A stretch of DNA of 64,000 nucleotides from Cellulosimicrobium cellulans (GCF_016921195.1 NZ_JAFGYF010000005.1:1-64000), one strand, 5' to 3'; counted from the first letter of the stretch, positions 34,019 through 42,604 are shown. The notes: generated by a model not told the origin, from the letters alone. A program made the numbers and translations.

Positions 34019-34453
34019 TCAGGGGGCGACGCGGCACGACTGGACGATGCCCGTCGTGGCGAGCTCGGAGGTCGCCACGCTCACCGTGTACCGGGACTCC
34101 GTGACCTCGACCGGGCCGACCGTCACGTCGACCGTCCCGACCTGGGCGAAGCTCTCGGCGAGGGCGTCGAGCGTGCACGTCGCCGTCGTGCCCGGGTCCA
34201 TGTAGACCTCGAACGTCACGTCCACGCGCTCGGGGCTCACCACCGTGTAGCCGAAGTCCTTGAACCGCACCGGCTCGTTCGCGTACCGCAGCCCGATGAC
34301 GAGCGTGATCGCGAGCCCGACGATCGCGGCGAGCACGATCCCGACGACGGCCAGGCGTCGGCGCCGCTCGGTCGGCTCGGGTCCGTAGCGGCCTGCCGGC
34401 GGTCGCAGGGGTGCGCCCGGGCTCGGCTGCGGGGCGGTGGTCTCGTTCGTCAT
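34019..34453 (-). CDS. DUF4307 domain-containing membrane protein
   Basis: The 144-residue protein has a short Pro-rich cytoplasmic front with PPAGRYGPEPTERRRR, one membrane helix (about 35-57, LAVVGIVLAAIVGLAITLVIGL) and an extracytoplasmic beta-rich part with VRFKDFGYTVVSPERVDVTFEV, which is DUF4307. A pair of cysteines (CTL and SCRVAP at the end) might form a disulfide. DUF4307 genes lie beside mca and greA in many actinobacteria, but no function is known. Confidence 0.85.
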   Translation of the reverse strand: MTNETTAPQPSPGAPLRPPAGRYGPEPTERRRRLAVVGIVLAAIVGLAITLVIGLRYANEPVRFKDFGYTVVSPERVDVTFEVYMDPGTTATCTLDALAESFAQVGTVDVTVGPVEVTESRYTVSVATSELATTGIVQSCRVAP

Positions 34454-34650
34454 GGTGCGGTCCCGTGGTCGGTGCCGCCGCGTCCGGTCGCAGGACCCGG
34501 CGTCCTGCCGGTGGTTCCCGGCGGTTCGTCAGGTGTGGGCGCGGTGGGGGATCATGTCCTCGACCCATCTTCGCAGAGCCCGGGCGCTCGTCGTGCACCC
34601 ACGACAGGTCCGGCCGTGCGAGGAGACGTACGACGCACCCGGGAGGACCA

Positions 34651-35592
34651 GTGGCCGAACCCGCGGCCGGATCGACCACCCACCGCGAGCAGCCGGAGAC
34701 GCTCCGTCTCCTGGCCGTGCACGCCCACCCCGACGACGAGTCGAGCAAGGGCGCCGCGACGGCTGCCCGCTACGCGGCCGAGGGCGTCGACGTTCTCGTC
34801 GCGACGTGCACGGGCGGTGAGCGCGGCGACATCCTCAATCCCGGCTTCGGCGAGGGACCCGACGGCATCGAGGGCATGCGCGCCCTGCGCCGCGTCGAGA
34901 TGGCGGCCGCGGCGCGCGCCCTCGGGGTGCGTCAGCAGTGGCTCGGGTTCGTCGACTCGGGGCTCCCGGAGGGCGACCCGCTGCCGCCGCTGCCCGAGGG
35001 CTCGTTCGGCCTGGTCCCGCTCGAGGAGGCCGCCGCGCCCCTGGTCGAGCTCGTGCGCGAGTTCCGCCCTCACGTCATGACGACGTACGACCCGTCGGGG
35101 GGCTACCCGCACCCCGACCACGTCATGTGCCACCGCGTCGCGTTCGAGGCCTTCCACGCCGCGGGCGACCCGGACCGTTACCGCCGCGAGGGCGGCGCGC
35201 CTCCGTGGGCGCCGCTCAAGCTGTACTACAACCACGACTTCTCGATGAACCGGATCCGGACGCTGCACGAGGCGATGCAGGGCGCCGGCCTGGAGTCGCC
35301 GTTCGGCGACTGGGTGGAGTCCCGGTCCGCGCGCGAGATCCCCGAGCGCGAGGTCACGACGCGGATCCACGTCGCGCGCTACTACGCGCAGCGCGACGCG
35401 GCGCTCATCGCCCACGCGTCGCAGATCGACCCCGAGGGCTTCTTCTTCGCGATCCCGCGCGACCTCGAGGTCGACGTGTGGCCGTTCGAGGAGTTCGAGC
35501 TCGCCGAGTCGCGTGTGCCCACGCAGCTCCCGGAGGACGACCTCTTCGCGGGTGTCCGCGAGCGCGTCTCGACCGAGGAGGCGGCCCGGTGA
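34651..35592 (+). CDS. mca: Mycothiol S-conjugate amidase Mca
   Basis: The 313-residue protein has the LmbE/MshB-fold zinc motif HAHPDDE (residues 24-30; zinc ligands His26, Asp29 type) and the third ligand in GYPHPDHVMCH, plus FGEGPDGIEGMRALRRVEM and YYNHDFSMNR, which mark Mca. It splits mycothiol-drug conjugates into a mercapturic acid for export and a GlcN-Ins part for reuse. This implies the cell makes mycothiol. GTG 34651 follows GGGAGGACCA. It overlaps the next gene by GTGA. Confidence 0.93.
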   Translation: MAEPAAGSTTHREQPETLRLLAVHAHPDDESSKGAATAARYAAEGVDVLVATCTGGERGDILNPGFGEGPDGIEGMRALRRVEMAAAARALGVRQQWLGFVDSGLPEGDPLPPLPEGSFGLVPLEEAAAPLVELVREFRPHVMTTYDPSGGYPHPDHVMCHRVAFEAFHAAGDPDRYRREGGAPPWAPLKLYYNHDFSMNRIRTLHEAMQGAGLESPFGDWVESRSAREIPEREVTTRIHVARYYAQRDAALIAHASQIDPEGFFFAIPRDLEVDVWPFEEFELAESRVPTQLPEDDLFAGVRERVSTEEAAR

Positions 35593-35954
35593 GCACGACG
35601 ACGTCCCTCCTGGACTCCCTCGCGACGACCGGGGCGGGCGGCCCGGGCTGGGCGGCCGACGTCGTCGCCGAGACCGCGACGCCGAGCCCCTCGGAGGACC
35701 CCCTGCGGGAGAACCTCGACCCGAACGACGTGTCCCCGGGCCTCGTCGGCTTCCTCGCGATCTTCGCGGTGGCCCTCGCGACCGTCGGCCTGTTCTTCGG
35801 GCTGTCCCGCCAGCTCCGGCGCATGCGGCACAACGCCGAGGCGCAGGGCATCGGCGCGGACGGTCCGTCGGCGCCGGGTGACGGCGACGACGGCGCGACC
35901 TCCTACGGCGCTCCTGACGGGGCGCCCGGCAGCGGTCCCGCGCGGAAGGACTGA
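35589..35954 (+). CDS. Small single-pass membrane protein in mca operon
   Basis: The 121-residue protein has an N-terminal soluble stretch with NLDPNDVSPG, one membrane helix (about 50-72, GLVGFLAIFAVALATVGLFFGL), a basic exit RQLRRMRHN and a Gly/Asp/Ser-rich cytoplasmic tail. The N-terminus is outside. Its start overlaps the mca stop (GTGA) and the nitrilase gene begins 2 bases after its stop, so it is part of that operon. Similar small proteins follow mca in relatives; function unknown. Confidence 0.75.
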   Translation: MSTTTSLLDSLATTGAGGPGWAADVVAETATPSPSEDPLRENLDPNDVSPGLVGFLAIFAVALATVGLFFGLSRQLRRMRHNAEAQGIGADGPSAPGDGDDGATSYGAPDGAPGSGPARKD

Positions 35955-35956
35955 CC

Positions 35957-36793
35957 GTGACCACCGGGGCGCGGGTCACGATCGGCCAGCTCGAGGTCTC
36001 GGCCGACCGCGCGGCCAACCTCGTCACGGTGGGCGCCGCGTTCCGGGAGGCGGCGCGCGTGCGTGCGGACCTGCTCGTGCTGCCCGAGTACGCGGCGGCC
36101 TTCGACCCCCGAGGCACCGGGGTGGAGCACGCCGAGCCGCTCGACGGGCGGTTCGTGACGACCCTGCGCCGGCTCGCGCGCGAGCACGGCGTCGCCGCGA
36201 TCGCCGGCACGCTCGTGCCCGGCACGGCGGGACGCGCGGTCAACGTGGTGGTCGCCGTCGACGCGTGCGGGGAGCTCGTGGGCACCTACCGCAAGGTGCA
36301 CCTCTACGACGCGTTCGGGCACCGCGAGTCCGACCGGCTCGACGCCGGCGACCCGGCGGCGCCCCCGCTGGTGCTGCACGTCGGCGACCTGACGTTCGGC
36401 GTCATGACGTGCTACGACCTGCGCTTCCCGGAGAGCGCGCGCCGTCTCGTCGACGCGGGCGCGGACGTGCTCGTGGTGCCCGCGGCGTGGGCGGCGGGCG
36501 ACCTCAAGGCCGACCAGTGGCGCACCCTCGCCCGGGCCCGGGCGATCGAGAACACCGCCGTCGTGCTCGCGGTCGGCCAGGCGGGCAGGGGCGTGACCGG
36601 GCGCTCGCTCCTCGTCGGGCCCGACGGCCAGGTGGGTGTCGAGCTGGGGGAGCGTGCCGAGCTCCGCAGCGCCGACCTCGACCCCGCGGCCCTGGCGAGC
36701 GTGCGCGAGCGCAACCCGTCCCTCGCCAACCGCCGCTACGCCGTCGTCCCGCGGGTGGCGGCGTCCTCGGAGGGCTCGGGCACCGGGCGGTGA
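35957..36793 (+). CDS. Carbon-nitrogen hydrolase (nitrilase superfamily)
   Basis: The 278-residue protein has the nitrilase catalytic residues Glu44 (LVLPEY), Lys113 (YRKVHLYDAF) and Cys152 (GVMTCYDLRFPE), plus EN-T motif RAIENTAVV. This is the Nit1/Nit2-like omega-amidase or deaminated glutathione amidase branch (YRKxHLFD, CYDLRFPE). It follows mca by two bases of spacing, hinting at thiol-conjugate turnover, for example a deaminated or amide product. Confidence 0.9.
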   Translation: MTTGARVTIGQLEVSADRAANLVTVGAAFREAARVRADLLVLPEYAAAFDPRGTGVEHAEPLDGRFVTTLRRLAREHGVAAIAGTLVPGTAGRAVNVVVAVDACGELVGTYRKVHLYDAFGHRESDRLDAGDPAAPPLVLHVGDLTFGVMTCYDLRFPESARRLVDAGADVLVVPAAWAAGDLKADQWRTLARARAIENTAVVLAVGQAGRGVTGRSLLVGPDGQVGVELGERAELRSADLDPAALASVRERNPSLANRRYAVVPRVAASSEGSGTGR

Positions 36794-36808
36794 CTCCCGG
36801 GCAGCGGC

Positions 36809-37552
36809 TCAGCGCGCAGCGACCGCCGCCAGCATGATCGCGACGAAGTGGCACGTGAAGCCGACCACGGTGAGCACGTGGAAGATCTCGTGGAAGCCGA
36901 ACCAGCGGGGGCTCGGGTTGGGCTTCTTGATGCCGTAGACGACGGCGCCGAGCGTGTAGGCGAGACCGCCCGCCGCGACGAGCCAGACGATCGCCGGCCC
37001 GTTCGTCGTGGTCCAGAACTGCGGCATGTAGCCGACGGCGACCCAGCCGAGAGCGACGTAGATCGGCACGTACACCCAGCGTGGGGCGTCGAGCCACAGG
37101 ATCCGGGCGAGGAGGCCGAGGACGGCTCCGCCCCACACGATCGCGAGCAGGACCGTCGCGGTGCGCTGGGGGAGCAGGAGCACCGCGAGCGGCGTGTAGG
37201 TGCCGGCGATGATGAGGAAGATGTTCGAGTGGTCGGCGCGGCGGAGGACCCCCGCGACGCGTGGCGACCACGTGCCGCGGTGGTAGACCGCGCTCGTGCC
37301 GAAGAGCAGGCACGCGCTGAGCCCGAAGATCGCGCACGACACCTTGCCGGCGACCGGTGGCGCGACGACGAGCAGGACGATGCTCGCGGCGAGGACGAAC
37401 GGGAACGTCCCGGCATGGATCCACCCGCGCAGGCGCGGCTTGACCGCCTCGGCGACCTTCTCGACGGCGTCGCCCACGCTCTCGCGAGCGCTCTCCAGAG
37501 CGCCGGCGTCGCGTGCGCTCGGGGTGCGGTCGCTGTCGGTCGGTCGGTCCAC
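36809..37552 (-). CDS. PAQR family membrane protein, hemolysin III type
   Basis: The 247-residue protein has a soluble Arg/Asp/Glu front (1-45), then seven membrane helices with PAQR motifs: FPFVLAASIVLLVV, SAVYHRGTWSP, LRRADHSNIFLIIAGTYTP and FHEIFHVLTVVGFTCHFVAI (His ligands in HSNIF and FHEIFH). Bacterial YqfA/HlyIII proteins bind zinc and may be hydrolases; hemolysis is historical. It is divergent from a cis-prenyl transferase gene, a pairing also found in mycobacteria (Rv1085c/Rv1086). Confidence 0.9.
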   Translation of the reverse strand: MDRPTDSDRTPSARDAGALESARESVGDAVEKVAEAVKPRLRGWIHAGTFPFVLAASIVLLVVAPPVAGKVSCAIFGLSACLLFGTSAVYHRGTWSPRVAGVLRRADHSNIFLIIAGTYTPLAVLLLPQRTATVLLAIVWGGAVLGLLARILWLDAPRWVYVPIYVALGWVAVGYMPQFWTTTNGPAIVWLVAAGGLAYTLGAVVYGIKKPNPSPRWFGFHEIFHVLTVVGFTCHFVAIMLAAVAAR

Positions 37553-37638
37553 GGCGTCTCCTCGGGGTCGGGCCGGATCGGGCGCGGTCAGGATCGTGCT
37601 CGGTCGAGCAGGGGCGGCGCGCGGCGCCGTCCGCGGTC

Positions 37639-37672
37639 AACCTACGCCATCGTAGGTTACGGCAGCGTAGGT
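37639..37672. promoter_or_regulatory. Candidate operator between hlyIII and prenyl transferase
   Basis: AACCTACG-CCAT-CGTAGGTT (37639-37658) is a perfect 8-4-8 inverted repeat; a further half-site CGTAGGT sits at 37666-37672, 15 bases after the first. It lies 87 bases upstream of the minus-strand hlyIII start and about 190 upstream of the prenyl transferase. It looks like a TetR-type site, with no regulator gene next to it. Confidence 0.55.
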
Positions 37673-37846
37673 AGACGACCGCGGGCGACGCCGCGGTGTG
37701 AAGATCCTGGGCAGGGCCGTGCACGGCCGCCCCCGCCCTGCCGTCCCGGCGACGCGGAGCGGTAGCGTGTGCGGGTTCGGCCCGCGCGTCCCGCCAGGGA
37801 CCAGCCCGCCGGGCGACACCCGTCCTTCCACCGTCGAGGAACCGTC

Positions 37847-38608
37847 GTGCGCCTGCCCCGCCCCGTCTACGGACTCTACGAGCGTCGTCTCGCCACGACC
37901 CTCTCGCACGAGAGCGTGCCTCGCCACGTGGGCGTCATCCTCGACGGCAACCGGCGCTGGGCGCGCTCGTTCGGCGAGTCGACGGCGACGGGTCACCGCC
38001 GGGGCGCCGACAAGATCGCGGAGTTCCTCGGCTGGAGCGAGGACCTCGGCGTCGAGGTCGTCACGCTGTGGATGCTCTCGACCGACAACTTGTCCCGTTC
38101 GCAGGAGGAGCTCTCCGCGCTGCTCGACATCATCGAGGACGCGGTGCGCGACCTCGCCGACTCGGGCCGCTGGCGCCTGCGGGTCATGGGCCGGCTCGAC
38201 CTGCTCCCCGAGCGCCTCGCGGGCGCGCTGCGCGAGGCGCAGCAGCGCACCGCCTCGGTCGACGGCCTCCAGGTGAACGTGGCCATCGGGTACGGGGGCC
38301 GGCACGAGATCGCCGACGCCGTGCGGTCCTACCTCCGCGAGCAGGCGGCCGCGGGCGCGCGCCTGCAGGACCTCGCGGAGAACCTCGACGTCGAGCACAT
38401 CGAGGAGCACCTGTACACCAAGGGGCAGCCGGACCCGGAGCTCGTCATCCGCACGTCGGGCGAGCAGCGCCTCGGCGGGTTCCTGCTCTGGCAGAGCGCG
38501 CACTCCGAGTTCTACTTCTGCGAGGCCTACTGGCCGGACTTCCGGCGCGTGGACTACCTGCGCGCCCTGCGTGCCTACTCCCAGCGCGAGCGCCGGCTCG
38601 GACGCTGA
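37847..38608 (+). CDS. uppS: Isoprenyl (cis-prenyl) transferase, UppS-like
   Basis: The 253-residue protein has the cis-prenyl transferase motifs: HVGVILDGNRRWAR (Asp33 binds Mg), GHRRGADKI, TLWMLSTDNLSRS, VNVAIGYGGRHEI and DPELVIRTSGEQRLGGFLLWQSAHSEFYF. It adds isopentenyl units with cis geometry. In mycobacteria the partner of hemolysin III at this position is the short Z-farnesyl diphosphate synthase, so a short product is more likely than undecaprenyl diphosphate. CGAGGAACCGTC precedes the GTG. Confidence 0.92.
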   Translation: MRLPRPVYGLYERRLATTLSHESVPRHVGVILDGNRRWARSFGESTATGHRRGADKIAEFLGWSEDLGVEVVTLWMLSTDNLSRSQEELSALLDIIEDAVRDLADSGRWRLRVMGRLDLLPERLAGALREAQQRTASVDGLQVNVAIGYGGRHEIADAVRSYLREQAAAGARLQDLAENLDVEHIEEHLYTKGQPDPELVIRTSGEQRLGGFLLWQSAHSEFYFCEAYWPDFRRVDYLRALRAYSQRERRLGR

Positions 38609-38625
38609 TCCCGCCGCCCAGCCGG

Positions 38626-38648
38626 TAAGGTCGATGCGAACGCATCGA
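38626..38648 (+). promoter_or_regulatory. Promoter and autorepressor site of MarR gene
   Basis: TCGATGCG-AA-CGCATCGA (38631-38648) is a perfect 8-2-8 palindrome. It starts at the last base of TAAGGT (38626-38631), a likely -10 box, so bound regulator would cover the transcription start, 21 bases before the MarR ATG at 38669. Confidence 0.6.
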
Positions 38649-38668
38649 TCGAGCCGTCCGGGGGTGTC

Positions 38669-39196
38669 ATGGTCGAGCAGGGCTACCGCGACGACGGGCC
38701 CGTGACCGCACACGCGAGCCCGCGGCTGGCGGTCGAGACGTGGGAGTCGCTCTTCCGGGCGCAGGTCACGATCATGCGGCGGCTCCAGTCGGACCCCGTC
38801 TGGGACGGGCTGAGCCTGCGCGAGTACGACGTGCTCTTCTCGCTCACCAAGGGCCCCGACGAGGGGATGCGCCTGCGCGACCTCAACGTCTACATCCTGC
38901 TCAGCCAGCCCTCGTTGAGCCGCATGGTGGACCGGCTCGCGACGCGCGGCCTCGTCGAGCGGACGTCCGCGCCCGACGACGCGCGCGGCACGCTCGTCCG
39001 GCTCACCCCGGCGGGCCGGGACCTCCAGCGGGCGACCGGGCGCGCGCACGCCCGGGCTATCGCGACCTACGTGGGCGGGGCGCTCGACGACGACGAGCTC
39101 GCGACGCTCGGCGAGCTCCTCGAGCGGCTGCGCGCGGCGCAGTCCACGATCCCGGACGCGGTGCCGGTCCCGCGGGCGGCCGAGCGGCGACCCTGA
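38669..39196 (+). CDS. MarR family transcriptional regulator
   Basis: The 175-residue protein has a MarR core: LSLREYDVLFSLTKGPDEGMRLRDLNVYILLSQPSLSRMVDRLATRGLVERTSAPDDARGTLVRLTPAGRDL (about 48-120), with the wing APDDARGT in place of the more usual DPRDGR. Flanking helices would form the dimer. A perfect palindrome over its own promoter predicts autorepression. No obvious drug exporter is adjacent; targets unknown. ATG 38669 follows GGGGGTGTC. Confidence 0.9.
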   Translation: MVEQGYRDDGPVTAHASPRLAVETWESLFRAQVTIMRRLQSDPVWDGLSLREYDVLFSLTKGPDEGMRLRDLNVYILLSQPSLSRMVDRLATRGLVERTSAPDDARGTLVRLTPAGRDLQRATGRAHARAIATYVGGALDDDELATLGELLERLRAAQSTIPDAVPVPRAAERRP

Positions 39197-39273
39197 CCGC
39201 TGTGGCGGGGAACACGTCCGGTCCGCCCCTTCCCGGGCGGACCAGGGCGCGTCCGGCTGCCTAGGATGCGACC

Positions 39274-40476
39274 GTGTCCTCAACGCCGAGCACCACCCCG
39301 ACCGGGCCCGACCAGCCGCGCCCCGACGGCCCGCTGCGCGTCGTCGTCGCGCCCGACTCGTTCAAGGGCAGCCTGAGCGCCGCGGACGTCGCGCACGCCG
39401 TCGCCGCCGGGGTCCGCAGCGTCGTCCCCGACGCCGAGGTCGTCGAGCTCCCCATGGCCGACGGCGGCGAGGGGACGCTCGAGGCGCTCCTCACGGTGTG
39501 GGGCGTGCCGGCGCGCGAGGTCGCGACCGTCGACGCGATCGGCCGCGCGCGCACCGCGCGGTACGGGGTCTCGGCCGACGGGCGCCTGGGCGTCGTCGAG
39601 CTCGCGGAGGCGAGCGGCCTGCCGCAGGTGAGCGACGTCGCGCTCCAGCCGCTGCACGCGCACACCCTCGGCACCGGGGCGGCCGCCGCGGCCGTGCTCG
39701 ACGCGGGCGTGGACGAGGTGATCGTGTGCCTCGGCGGCTCGGCGTCGACCGACGGCGGCGCCGGGATCCTCACGGGTCTGGGCGCACGTCTCCTGGACGC
39801 TGCCGGGGAGCAGGTGCCCGACGGCGGCGAGGGGCTCGCACGCGTCGCGCGCCTCGACCTGTCCGGGCTGCACCCGCGCGCCCGCGACGTGCGCTGGCGC
39901 CTCGCGGTCGACGTGACCAACCCTCTGCACGGCGAACGGGGCGCCGCCCACGTGTTCGGCCCGCAGAAGGGCGCCCAGGAGGCCGACGTCGCGTTCCTCG
40001 ACGAGGCGCTGCGCCGGTGGGCGGGCGTGCTCGTCGAGGAGTCCGGGTTCGACGTGTCCGAGCTCCCGGGCGCGGGTGCGGCGGGCGGCGTGCCCGCGGC
40101 GATGGTCGGCGTCCTCGGTGCCGAGCTGGAGCCCGGCGCGCGCCTCGTCGCCGAGGCGGTCGGGCTGCCGGCCGCGATCCGCCGCGCGGACCTGGTCGTC
40201 ACGGGCGAGGGGTCGTTCGACTCGCAGTCGGTCAACGGGAAGGTCGCCGACGCGATGGGTGCGCTCGCGGCCGAGGCGCCGCACCGGCCGCCGGTCGTCG
40301 TGCTCGCGGGCCGTGTCCTGCTGCCGGCGCACCAGGCGCGCGACGCCGGGATCGCAGCCGCGTTCAGCATCGCCCCCGGCCCCATCGCGCTCGACGAGCT
40401 GCTCGACCGCACGGCGTCCCGGCTGACCGACCTCGCCGCGACGGTCACGAGCCTGCACGTCGCCTCCCGCCGCTGA
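39274..40476 (+). CDS. Glycerate kinase (GlxK/GarK family)
   Basis: The 400-residue protein has the glycerate kinase motifs: VVVAPDSFKGSLSAADVA (phosphate-binding start), MADGGEGTLEAL, LGGSASTDGGAGILTGLGARLLDAAG and TGEGSFDSQSVNGKV. It phosphorylates glycerate (usually to 2-phosphoglycerate) for entry to glycolysis. Length is normal. TAGGAT (39262-39267) is 6 bases before GTG 39274, implying a leaderless message. A gap of 77 bases separates it from the MarR gene, so it is probably transcribed alone. Confidence 0.93.
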   Translation: MSSTPSTTPTGPDQPRPDGPLRVVVAPDSFKGSLSAADVAHAVAAGVRSVVPDAEVVELPMADGGEGTLEALLTVWGVPAREVATVDAIGRARTARYGVSADGRLGVVELAEASGLPQVSDVALQPLHAHTLGTGAAAAAVLDAGVDEVIVCLGGSASTDGGAGILTGLGARLLDAAGEQVPDGGEGLARVARLDLSGLHPRARDVRWRLAVDVTNPLHGERGAAHVFGPQKGAQEADVAFLDEALRRWAGVLVEESGFDVSELPGAGAAGGVPAAMVGVLGAELEPGARLVAEAVGLPAAIRRADLVVTGEGSFDSQSVNGKVADAMGALAAEAPHRPPVVVLAGRVLLPAHQARDAGIAAAFSIAPGPIALDELLDRTASRLTDLAATVTSLHVASRR

Positions 40477-40504
40477 GCGCGCGCCCCCCGGTGCCGGTCC
40501 CTCG

Positions 40505-41713
40505 TCAGCGCCGGGGCCAGCTCCACGCGGGCTGGTCGAGCCGACCTTCGCGCCCCGCGACGGTCGTGTCGCCGGACGGCGAGCGGACGAGCTCGACCTC
40601 CTGGAGGTCGTCGGGTCCGGGCAGGTCTGCCGTGCCCGACGCCGTCGCGTCCCGCAACGCCTCGACGAGGGGTCGCGCGTGGGTCACCACGACGACCTGT
40701 GTCTCGCGCGCCGCGGCGTGAACGAGCGCGCCGAGGGCGGGCAGCAGGTCGGGGTGCAGGCTCGTCTCGGGCTCGTTGAGCACGAGGAGCCGGGGCGGAC
40801 GCGGCGAGAGCAGCGCGGCGACGAGGAACAGGTACCGCAGCGTGCCGTCGCTCAGCTCGGCGCCGGTGAGCGGTCGCAGGAGGCCGCGCTCGTGCAGGGA
40901 CAGCTCGAAGCGCCCGTCGTCGGCCTGCACCGCGAGGCGGCTCCCGGGGAACGCGCGCGCGACGGCCTCGTCGAGCTCGTCGCCGCGACCGAGGTCACGC
41001 ACGGTCTCGAGCGCCGCGGCGAGGTCCGCACCGTCGTGGGCGAGGACCGGCGTGCGGGTGCCGACCTGCGGCGCGCGTGCCGGCGCGCCGGCGTCCGTGC
41101 GCAGCTGGTCGTAGAAGCGCCACGAGCGCAGGGCCTCCCGCACCGCGACGACCTCCGGTGCGCCCAGGGGGTCGACGAGCTCGGTGAGCACGCTGTCGAA
41201 CGGTCGGAGCCGGGCGGGCGAGGACACCCAGCCACCGGCGTCGTCCCGCGCGCGGACGGCTGGTCCGCGCCGCTCGACCTGGAGCGTCGCGGGGCGCGGG
41301 GTCGGTCCTGACCAGATCGTCTCGACCTTGATCTCCGGGTCGAGGCCGAAGGCGGATCCCGGGTGCTGCGGCAGCCCGAGGTCGACGGCGTAGCCGAGGT
41401 CGCCCGGAGCGGCGCCCGCGAACCCCAGCCGCAGCGCGACGGGCGCGGTCCGCCGGGTGCCCTGCACCGGGCCGCCGTCGCGCACGGCACGACCCACGTG
41501 CTCCGGCCCGGCCCACAGCGTGGACCGCAGCCCGCCCTCGCGCGCGACGGCGCCCAGCGCGCCACCGAGCGCGCACTCGGCGAGCAGGCGCAGCGCACGG
41601 TACAGGCTCGACTTGCCCGTCCCGTTGGCCCCGGTCACGACCGTGAGCCGGCCGAGCGGCAGGACCAGGCTGCGCAGGGACCGGTACCCCTCGACGGCGA
41701 TCGTCGCGAGCAT
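40505..41713 (-). CDS. AAA family ATPase (predicted ATPase, OLD/RecF-like AAA_21)
   Basis: The 402-residue protein has Walker A GANGTGKSS (residues 28-36), a long middle region, then the signature LTGAELSDGTLRYLFLVAALLSPRPPRLLVLNEPETSLHPDLL (Walker B LLVLNEPE) and VVVTHARPLVEAL. This is the AAA_21 ABC-like type found in predicted ATPases, some with defence partners; no nuclease or toxin is adjacent here, so a housekeeping or regulatory role is as likely. An excellent Shine-Dalgarno (GGAGGTGACG) precedes ATG 41713. Confidence 0.88.
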   Translation of the reverse strand: MLATIAVEGYRSLRSLVLPLGRLTVVTGANGTGKSSLYRALRLLAECALGGALGAVAREGGLRSTLWAGPEHVGRAVRDGGPVQGTRRTAPVALRLGFAGAAPGDLGYAVDLGLPQHPGSAFGLDPEIKVETIWSGPTPRPATLQVERRGPAVRARDDAGGWVSSPARLRPFDSVLTELVDPLGAPEVVAVREALRSWRFYDQLRTDAGAPARAPQVGTRTPVLAHDGADLAAALETVRDLGRGDELDEAVARAFPGSRLAVQADDGRFELSLHERGLLRPLTGAELSDGTLRYLFLVAALLSPRPPRLLVLNEPETSLHPDLLPALGALVHAAARETQVVVVTHARPLVEALRDATASGTADLPGPDDLQEVELVRSPSGDTTVAGREGRLDQPAWSWPRR

Positions 41714-41802
41714 CGTCACCTCCGCCCGGCAGGCTACGCGCCGCGTCCCACGCGGAGCGCAGCGAGGTGGGCGGGCCGTACCCGAGAGTGCGGACGTCCG
41801 GA

Positions 41803-41868
41803 TCCAGGAATGGGGGAGAACGCGTCCAGGAATGTCGCCCACCGCGTCCCGAAATGCCGAGATCAGCG
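41803..41868. repeat. Three 22-base repeats upstream of mntP
   Basis: TCCAGGAATG occurs at 41803 and 41825 and a diverged copy TCCCGAAATG at 41847, exactly 22 bases apart, each unit ending GCG. They lie in the 208-base gap between the divergent AAA ATPase (start 41713) and mntP (start 41922). They could be an iterated operator, possibly of a manganese regulator. Confidence 0.5.
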
Positions 41869-41921
41869 TCACCGCGACGCACCTGGACGCCTTCCTGTGG
41901 CGCTTTTTAGGCTGCTTTCCC

Positions 41922-42581
41922 GTGGGAATTCTCGAGCTCGTGGTGGTCGCGTTCGCGCTCGCGACGGACGCGTTCGCCGTGGCGCTCGCGCAGGGCACCC
42001 GGATGCGGCGCCCGACGTGGCGGGAGACCGCGCGCGTCGCGGTCCTCTTCGGCCTCTTCCAGGCCCTCATGCCGCTCGCCGGCTGGGCGCTGTCGACGTG
42101 GTTCGCCGACGCGGTCGCCGGCGTGGCGCCGTGGATCGCGTGCGGGATGCTCGCGTTCGTGGGCGCGCACATGGTCAAGGAGGGCCTCCAGGACGAGGCC
42201 GGGCACGCCGTCGAGCACGTGGAGGGACGCGCGGGGGAGCGCGCTGCGGGCACCGACGGCGGTGCCCTCGGTGCGCAGACCGCCGTCGCGACGCTCGCGC
42301 CGCCCGTGACCCGGCGCCCGCGCGTGGCCTACCGCGTGCTGCTCCCGCTGGCGATCGCGACGTCGATCGACGCGGCCGCCTCGGGCGTCACGTTCGCGGT
42401 GCTCGGCGTCCCGATCCTCCCCGCCGTCGCGCTCGTGGGCGTCGTGACGCTCGTGCTGTCCGGGCTCGGGGTGCGGGCCGGCGCGCGGGTGGGCGAGCGC
42501 CTCGGCCGCTGGGCGACCGTGGCCGGCGGCGTCGTGCTCGTCCTGCTCGGACTGCGCATCCTGCTCGCGCACCTGCTCTGA
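41922..42581 (+). CDS. mntP: Manganese efflux pump MntP
   Basis: The 219-residue protein has six membrane helices in two repeats. Repeat motifs are LELVVVAFALATDAFAVALAQG (Asp in ATDAF) and LLPLAIATSIDAAASGVTFA (Asp in TSIDA), the metal-path residues of MntP. It exports Mn2+. A hydrophilic loop of about 35 residues after helix 3 (about 90-125) is longer than in E. coli MntP. GTG 41922 has TAGGCT eight bases before; this may be a near-leaderless start. A yybP-ykoY riboswitch was looked for and not seen. Confidence 0.92.
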   Translation: MGILELVVVAFALATDAFAVALAQGTRMRRPTWRETARVAVLFGLFQALMPLAGWALSTWFADAVAGVAPWIACGMLAFVGAHMVKEGLQDEAGHAVEHVEGRAGERAAGTDGGALGAQTAVATLAPPVTRRPRVAYRVLLPLAIATSIDAAASGVTFAVLGVPILPAVALVGVVTLVLSGLGVRAGARVGERLGRWATVAGGVVLVLLGLRILLAHLL

Positions 42582-42604
42582 CCCGCCGACCGGCTGTGGA
42601 CGGA

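Noticed and set aside
40505-41713. Anti-phage defence system around the AAA_21 ATPase
   Set aside because: No nuclease, reverse transcriptase, toxin or other defence partner is adjacent; neighbours are glycerate kinase and MntP.
41714-41921. yybP-ykoY manganese riboswitch before mntP
   Set aside because: I could not find the conserved paired blocks, and a TAGGCT box only 8 bases before the start codon leaves no room for one in the transcript.
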